The notes under the pieces were generated by a model. The model did not search any database and was not told the origin of the DNA. It worked only from the letters and a program-made list of their open reading frames with translations. A stretch of DNA of 64,000 bases from contig NC_087064.1 in assembly GCF_963678635.1 (NCBI RefSeq), positions 79,586,512-79,650,511 on the forward strand, read 5' to 3'. Made by a program: the position numbers and the translations under genes. The stretch comes from Symsagittifera roscoffensis. Lineage: Eukaryota > Xenacoelomorpha > Acoela > Convolutidae. Below, one piece after another: positions 57,202 to 64,000 of this stretch. Positions within the stretch are counted from its first letter, which is position 1; each line of letters opens with the position of its first letter.

Positions 57202-59626
57202 TGTGTTTTTTGAACACAAAACCAATCAGTTGAAACAAATTGCCACCTTTATATAAGAACTAAGAAGTAAATATAGATAAATAAGCGTTATTTTTCATCC
57301 GAAATTGAAATTAGTACCTTTTCTCTAAAATAACGTCGGTCTTCTGGCATAGAGGCTTTCTCGTGTTCGAGTAATTATCGCGGAAGGTTTTAATTTCCAG
57401 GTTAAGGATTTATCCCTAATTACTACGGAATGCTAGTACAATTAGAATCAAAAGAGAACAAATATCTACGTTAAAAAACCTATTTCATGCAGAAAAAGAG
57501 AAAAATAGCCCAATTTCATCTAAAAACATCTGTTATAAAATATGTACAATTTTCTATCACGTGCAATTCAATTAAAATATGGGTGAGCAAATCAAAGCAA
57601 ACCACTGGTACACCGGCAAGCCCTGAATACTCCGACTGCCCTTGAAAATGGATGTAGTTATAACCAAAAAAAAAACACTTTTGCAAAAAAAAACATTTGC
57701 AAACATTTTGATTTTGCCATAAATCTTTACCATACAAGCAAAATCAACTACAACGCAATATGCTTTGTGCCTAGCAATGCAGCATTGAAACAATGAGCTC
57801 GCCTGAATTTAAGTTTGAATGATTTCTGCGCCAGTTTATTCACCACCCCCGCGGCGCATTAAAAGATAAATGCAAAGCCCGCATTCCTTAATTGTCTCAA
57901 ATAATCAATTCTCAAACCCTAATCAGTTTACAAATCAAGTTGAGTGCAAATTATTCGAGCTTAAATTTAAATCGATAAAAGAGCGCAAATCAGACCAGCA
58001 TTTTGCTCGCAGAATATATTGTTGTTCGGGTCATCCTCAGAACAAAATCTTTAAACACCCAAAGATGAAGCCGACTGAATAACCGAAACAATTAAACTTA
58101 AAAAGGAAAGTACTCATAAAAGATCCATAAAATTTTATTTCAAAGCTCTGTCAAATTCAAGCAACCTTTTGCAACTGAATCTTTTCATGCAGAGGGACAG
58201 CTGCACTTTGCAAACAAAGACGACAAAAAGACAAAGAGTAGCTGTAAAACACAAGTAAGAAAAACTTTGGAAGAAATTTTTGAAAAGCTATAAATTTTGG
58301 ACATACCAATGTGTACAATTTTGAGTCGTACGAAATTAATACGACCAATTAGCTAGCCTCAATTCAATTTGGAACGATTTTGTTGAGCGGGATAATTCAC
58401 AACGCATAAATAACTCGCTTAACCTCTTAGCATCAAGAAAAAACTCTTCAAAGCGCGCAAGTTTAGTCCAGAACATGACAAGTTTGGCAATTTTCATACC
58501 CCCATAATTTTACAAAAAACAATCGAAGGCAATATATCTTTTTACATTTGAACTCACGAAGTCGATATCTTTAAAAGGGTCTAAAAAAATTTGTTGAAAA
58601 TCATTATTTCGATCGGCGCAAATTGACTGAATAAAAAAACCACACCGAGCATAAATATTCCGTTTTCTTCGAAAATCGGAATAAAAAGAAAATACAAAAA
58701 TATTAACTGAAAGCACTAAAAAACCTAAGTCTGGAAAAACCTAACCGGGAATTATTATACCCAATCAGGTTGCCTCAATTAAATCTATAACAATTATTCG
58801 AACCCCTCGAAGTTTATAATAACTCATCGCGCTCAAATAAGTCGCGCCTACGCATTAAGCAAGATTCAGAAATGCAAATAGCATGCATAATTTAGTCCAC
58901 AAAACTTGCAGTACAAAACATTTTTCAAACACTGAGAATTACTATTCGAATGTCAAAGCACATGCTATCAAAAAGCTGTAGAGGTGCCCCACCAATATAG
59001 GGGTGCCGCACCAAAATTTGCGACTTAGGTTGGAAAAAAAAGAAGTTTCGTACTCATACACTCGCTTCGCAAGTGTAAACAGCAAAATGAATCAAGTTCA
59101 CAGGTTATTTTTTTAACATTTGAGATGCTGACATCAATATTATCAAATAGTACAAGAAAGGCCCCTTAAAATTACTTTAGCGATAAGCTTTCAGCAGAAC
59201 ATTGCGCTAAATGGTGCAGCTTTCGTAGAAAAAATTGATTGAACGTATAGCATTACACTAGCAAGCTCGCATAAGAAAGAATTAACTAGCCTAAAATGAG
59301 AAGCTGGATCAATATGCATTACTTCATTCCGCTGGTAAACCTTGTAACTAAAATCCACTTTTGAAATTTGAAGTCAATCAGGTTTTTGGTGCAATTGAAT
59401 TGTTGTTATTGGAAAGCGTAAATTATTTTTCCCATTAGCCACTGAAATTAAAATGAAATTCAGAAAAAATCGGCCAAAAAATATTAACAACAAATGCTCT
59501 GATTTTATAGAACTTCAAGCTGCCTAAACCCCAGTCTACTATTTGACAGCGAAAAAATATGTTATATTTTGCTGCTGCCCCTTATGGTGCTTTAACGGCT
59601 GATGATTGAAATAATCTCAAGAAAAA
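57202..59626. repeat. 2.4 kb tandem duplication, unit 2
   Basis: Second unit; the junction lies at about 57200 in '...caagaaaaatattgtg...'. The unit's tail (about 59278-59455) reappears a third time at 62264-62445. The outer flanks (54379-54560 and 59663-59900) are themselves related R1 sequence, which could have promoted unequal exchange. Confidence 0.9.
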
Positions 59627-60121
59627 GTCCGAGAAAACTGAATTAATTTATGAGACTAAGTGAGAACAAATTATGATTGACACTTATTTGAAAAAATTAA
59701 CCCATTTTGAGAAAACTGGATTAATAGGCATTTTTTTTATTCCGTTGCAAGTCTAAAAAATGAATTCCATTTTCGAAACTCGAGTTCGTTTGCGTTTTTC
59801 GTTGCTTTTACCCACTCTGATTATTCAATAGGTGAGTTTGCCTCCCTTTAAACAAGAGAAATGATCTTAAAAAGAAAACAAAAGTCAAACCGCGAAGAAT
59901 CAAACTGAGCGTGATCAAATCTTAGGACTTTTCCTGGAAAAAAATCACAGAAAATCTATCATTACTTTCAACAACAAAAACCATCTATAATATGTTTCAT
60001 GGTTGGCTCTATTGATGTTGATCTCACAAATAACGGATTTTTTTCTCTCAAAAATCAAATAGTGAACTTGTCTAAATAAAACAAATTGACACTTCAAAAG
60101 GTTTAGAAAGCAGCTGCTAAC

Positions 60122-60539
60122 CAGGGTTGCATGATTAAAATCAACTTGATTTGAATCAATGACTTAAATCGGATTTTAATCAATGAATAGAAATCAAGAA
60201 ATCAACCCTTGTGTTATCCTGCCGAGTGCCGCGGTAAACATACAACCCAGCTTGCAGTTACATTGGTTACGTACTTCGCTCTTCATAGCATACTTTTAAC
60301 TGGAAAAGTTTTTGCAGCACTTTCAGATTTATCCACTCCAGTCTCAGAAATTGACTGGGAATAAAAAAAATATGGGTAACTTGTGTTCTTCTTTCGGATG
60401 CTTAAGCAGTAATTTTGCGTAAATTATTTTATTCTTGAAACAAAAACGTTTCCAATAAAAATCGAAAAAATCAAGGTAAAATAATAAAAATCGGATTCAA
60501 ATCAATCGAGAATATGCATCAGATTTTTATGCAACCCTG
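60122..60539. mobile_element. Non-autonomous hAT-like MITE with perfect target duplication
   Basis: 418 bp, with ends CAGGGTTGCAT ... ATGCAACCCTG. It is flanked by perfect 8 bp copies of ctgctaac (60114-60121 and 60540-60547). No transposase. CAGGG ends and an 8 bp duplication are diagnostic of hAT elements. Its ends differ from those of 2252-2672, so it belongs to another family. Confidence 0.85.
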
Positions 60540-60547
60540 CTGCTAAC

Positions 60548-61092
60548 TAATCAGAAAAAAAAACATTTTGTTTTGACAACAAAGCCGACAAAATTTAACC
60601 GAACTTGAGATAAACGCAATGAATATTTCAAGTTTCATTCACTTTGTCCGGATGATTTAAGTCAGTCTTGTTTAGTACCTTAACCGTTTATGAGCAAAGT
60701 TCACTTTAAATTGAATTTTCAAGATCATCAAATCAACTTCAACGCTAATAAGCTTCCAAACATTTAATTCATTGCATATATATTTTCAACATTCAAACTG
60801 CCATCATTCGTCAAAATTATTTCGCTATTTATTTGCCCTCGGAATTTATTTTGGTGGGTTTGAAATATTTTAGTTTAGCCTTTTCCATAATGAAATTAGC
60901 CATCTTTTCCAACTATCTCATATAAAAAACCAAGATACAACATGAGGGGCTTTTGCTTTCCGACCACTACTTTGAGAATTGAAAAAATACCTTATTTATA
61001 TTGAAAAACCTCGGGACAAAAAAATTTTCGGCACAATTCGAGTTTGTTGCTGCATCAATAAACCTGGGTGTAACTTTTTCATTCATTTGATG
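60548..61092. other. Gene-free region downstream of psmb1
   Basis: Includes the psmb1 3' side. No clear AATAAA is visible on the minus strand within about 100 bp of the stop; one tttatt (minus AATAAA) lies near 60835. Confidence 0.4.
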
Positions 61093-62208
61093 TTAGTCTC
61101 GTCTGAGTGGCATAAACTCCTCGTGGATTCCCTGTTCATCTACCATAACTATGTGAGCATTGTCACCACTGTAGATATCACGCTCAGCAGCTGATATGAA
61201 GACGTCTTTGATAAGTGAGATTGCACGCTCTTTTGTCAGGGGAACGAAGGTCGGATTCTCCATATTTTTATACCCCAGCTATAAAAGCAGCGATGACTCT
61301 CATTATAAGCACAAACTTATTTTCTTGTTAAATTCAGGAGCTGGTAATCTTTAGCCACAAGTTATTCATTCACGATTTTCTTATTAATTTGTTTTGAAAA
61401 AAATGTTGCCTACCTGATTGTCCAGGAGAGGTTGAAGCAAAGGTCCAGCAGTTCCCAGCGCACCATATGGCTGCGAATCGTATGAGCCCACTGGATCATA
61501 TCCGTACACCAGTCCTTTGTATTTTCCAGTTTGGGGGTCCTTTTCACATCCGATCACAATGTTGTAGACGTAAAGCGGAAAAAACCGTCTAGAGTACAGA
61601 AGTTTTGAGACTAAGGAGGCCGTTGCAGAGCAGCTCATTTGCTTTCCATGATCAAAGTGGTACATCTGAACAATGAACACTTCTAATAAAACAATCATAA
61701 TCTAAATTGAATTAATAGTTGCATGCCAGTACCTTGCTTCTGGTGTCCATTATCTTTTTCAGGAACTGGCAATCTCCATGGAATCCAACTTGTCCGACAA
61801 CAGTATTGTCGCTCACTTTATGAATTCTTCGCTGCTCACGAGTCCATATAGTGAAGCCCGTTGAAAGTCTTGTATCACTTCCAATTACCGCAAAGTCTTC
61901 TCCGGCAATCGCAACAATGCTTCTATATTTTTCAAAAAAAAAAAAATTGGTTCACCAAATGATTGGCTTTAAACAAGCTAACATCAGATGGCTTCAAAAA
62001 ATAAAAATCGTGGCTTGGTGCGAATCAAGATCCAATCAAGGCTTGAACAAAAAACTTAAGATGATGAAAATTCTTCAGAAATATACAATAAATCAGATGA
62101 TAAAAATGATAAGACGACATTCTTAAACAGATGAGCAAAAGTTGTAGTTAGGACACTTTAAAATACCCACCCGCCATTCATATCGTAGGGGCTCCATCTT
62201 CGAGACAT
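61093..62208 (-). CDS. psmb1: 20S proteasome subunit beta type-1 (beta-6)
   Basis: Core-particle subunit of the proteasome in nucleus and cytosol; this beta subunit is structural, not catalytic. Four exons on the minus strand: 62171-62208, 61733-61922, 61414-61665, 61093-61278, joined by GT-AG introns of 248, 66 and 135 bp. Phases fit exactly and give 221 aa. Diagnostic blocks are 'SPYDMNGGSIVAIAGEDFA', 'SDTRLSTGFTIWTRE', 'VGFHGDC', 'LYSRRFFPLYVYNI', 'YGYDPVGSY', 'LLQPLLDNQLGYKNM' and 'VFISAAERDIYSGD'. The human protein is 241 aa; here the N-terminal propeptide region is short. The loop after 'YNIVIGCEKD' has a small insertion relative to vertebrates. Start chosen as the first ATG of exon 1, whose residues fit the family. 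No stop or frameshift; it looks functional. Confidence 0.95.
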
Positions 62209-62263
62209 TACTGCTTCTTAAAAATCAGGAAACTGATACAACAGAACTCTAACGCTTTAACTA

Positions 62264-62445
62264 GAATTAACTAGCCTAAATTGAGAAGCTGGACCAATAT
62301 GCATTCCTTCATTCCACTGGTAAACCTTGAAACTAAAATCCACTTTTGAAATTTAAAGTCAATCAGGTTTTTGGTGCAATTGAATTGTTGTTATTGGAAA
62401 GCGTAAATTATTTTTTCCATTAGCCAATGAATTTTAAATGAAATT
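62264..62445. repeat. Fragment of the 2.4 kb repeat upstream of psmb1
   Basis: Matches about 56853-57030 and 59278-59455 in the same orientation, with a few differences. It begins only about 55 bp upstream of the psmb1 ATG, so it lies in the likely promoter or 5' UTR. Confidence 0.8.
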
Positions 62446-63784
62446 TCAGCAAACTTTTTTTAAAAAAACAAAATAACTGGCGTTTATCAAATAATCAGAC
62501 ACGAAAATTGATCGGCAACTAAGCCGGCAAAAGTTGGTTAGACTCCCGTTGAGCAAAATTGTTTTCAGTTGAAAAACTTTTGAAAGTTCCGAAATTCTAA
62601 ATTTTTACGCTCCCCCCTCCACAAACACCAAAGCACAAAAGTCTATTATTGTTTTACAACAACGCTTAACTACGTCAATTACTCCTTAAAACATCAGCAA
62701 AAACAAATGAAGCCAAACAAATCCAGTGAAAAACCGAAAAATTTTACACACTTAATAAAATTACAATTTCAGTAACAAATCAAAATTTCAGTAACAAATC
62801 AAAACTCTTTCAATTACAATAAAAATTACCTGAAGGCCAGCAAAATGTGACATTTGTAACATTCGACCAGAATGTACAAAAATGCAGATTCAGCAGTTTC
62901 GAGTTTTTAGCAGCGAACCTTCCGAATTGGCGGTTTTCAAGGATTAAGAGCGTTGTTCGGACGATTGGACAAATCGTGAAGGCTGAAGGATTCGGAAATT
63001 CCTATATTTTAAAAATTCCAAAATGATGACGTAATTATTCTAAGAAACGTCAAAAACGGCCATTTTGGAGAAAAACCGAAATAGACACAGAACAACAATA
63101 GTTGCGACGACGACAACGAGAAAAGTAGCAGAGACCCCTCCGAGTTGCAACTATTGTGCCGCTACAATAGTTGCAAGGCCGTTGCGAACAACGGTGAAGG
63201 GTGGAAAACCAGCCTTCCGGAGGGAGACTAAGAGTCTTATTTCCCCGGATTCAAGAATCCGGAGGGGTCTCGGGATTTCGACTGAAACTGTTTTACATAA
63301 ACTTTTAGCTTCCGTATCATGCCCTGAATTGAATTTAATTAACATCTGAATTCATTTTACGAGGATGAGAAGCTAGGATTTGGGGGGAAGGGTTGATCCA
63401 TCTTCGATGGAGATGATGATTTTTATCTTCTAAGCAAAAACAATAATAATTCAATAAAAAGTAGTAGCCCTGTTTTTAGGAGTGACCTCGTGGTCAGGGG
63501 AAACTGAGACCATGCCATGAGCTCACTATTTCTGCATGTAATTAAGTGAATTTCAGCGTTCTGGTCGAAGCAGGAGAACAGTAACGTTTTTGTCGACCCG
63601 ATGTTGAAAAGATCACCAAAAGAACTGGCTGGGTAGAGACGGTGAAAAGCATGTAGAGCGCTGTTTAGACGTTGGCCAGTTGTCTGAGAACCTAGTTTTA
63701 TTTTCCGTCGACATGTACTTCCAGGCGAATGTTACATAGATGTTTTTATGGCGCTCCTGGGTGTTATTCTTTTTTTAACATCAT
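62446..63784. other. Intergenic region with foldback sequence
   Basis: AT-rich up to about 63000, then GC-richer. It holds the inverted-repeat block 63131-63275. Short ORFs at 63065-63349 on both strands fall within it. From about 63480 onwards the composition resembles an exon-bearing or retroelement region, but I recognise nothing. Confidence 0.4.
63131..63275. repeat. Nested inverted repeats
   Basis: Outer arms gagacccctccgag (63131-63144) and ccggaggggtctcg (about 63258-63272). Inside are a perfect 13 bp hairpin, ttgcaactattgt (63145-63157) with acaatagttgcaa (63164-63176) around a 6-base loop, and a smaller ccggatt/aatccgg hairpin. Probably a small foldback element. Confidence 0.6.
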
Positions 63785-64000
63785 GAACGGCAGAACCGTT
63801 AACGAGCACTCCGATAGGGGAAAAAGTAGTGGGTCTAGAAGAAATAACTGTGTCACAGGACATTGACATAGTCGATGAGCACGACGATGAGTGGGTCGTT
63901 GACCGGTCGAAACCCGAGGTAGAATTCGACGACGAGCAACAGCAGTCATATGAACAAGACTTGACGAATCTGCGTGTCTTGGAATGGCTGATCGAAATGA
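63785..64000 (+). CDS. Possible partial coding exon running off the window
   Basis: One frame stays open from just after a TGA near 63782 to the end, about 72 codons. It is strongly acidic, rich in Asp, Glu and Val (for example 'SQDIDIVDEHDDEWVVD'), and ends in 'LRVLEWLIEM'. There is no early ATG; an acceptor-like 'ggcag' at about 63789-63793, after a T-run, could start an exon. It may be a host exon or a retroelement gag beginning. No family recognised. Confidence 0.35.

Noticed and set aside
55451..58082. 70-codon ORFs conserved between 55451-55663 and 57870-58082
   Set aside because: Conservation is explained by the recent 2.4 kb duplication; there is no sign of selection or protein family.

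Overview
The window is AT-rich animal nuclear DNA, most likely from an invertebrate. It has one recognisable host gene, psmb1 (20S proteasome subunit beta-6), at 61093-62208 on the minus strand, split into four exons by short GT-AG introns. Almost everything else is mobile or repetitive DNA. I cannot name the species from sequence alone.

The main feature is a young, apparently intact 18.8 kb retrovirus-like Ty3/gypsy element at 12023-30868 on the plus strand. Its two 410 bp LTRs differ at one position and are flanked by a 4 bp duplication (CTAC). Order: 5' LTR, primer-binding site, 1.2 kb leader with two identical hairpins and several splice-donor-like sites, a small basic ORF (13689-14156), a single 2740-residue Gag-Pol ORF (14131-22353), two tiny membrane ORFs (22952-23367), a 377-codon ORF with no methionine at all (23376-24509), an 872-residue envelope-like glycoprotein (24497-27115), an unfamiliar 575-residue protein (27112-28839), a small intron just after that stop codon (28843-28920), a 1.5 kb 3' untranslated region and the 3' LTR. 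The genes overlap by 4-26 bp. A good splice donor sits inside the ORF1/Gag-Pol overlap, so the 3' genes are probably made from spliced messages, as in complex retroviruses. This element is the best candidate for an undescribed system.

A second, decayed Ty3/gypsy provirus lies at 39379-45954 on the minus strand, with diverged 211/212 bp LTRs, a tRNA-Ser-type primer site, and broken gag, RT and integrase. A third fragment, of integrase only, is at about 34830-35300.

The left flank (1-12000) and right half (46000-60600) are a mosaic of dispersed repeats: tRNA-derived SINE-like modules (all antisense), a family carrying short palindromes, a 2.4 kb tandem duplication (54782-59626), a roughly 200 bp satellite (50750-51520), and several non-autonomous DNA transposons. 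Those with clear target duplications are hAT-like elements at 2252-2672 and 60122-60539, and a TA-flanked element at 32235-32755 nested in a foldback element. The last 216 bp hold an open, acidic, possibly exonic reading frame that runs off the window.
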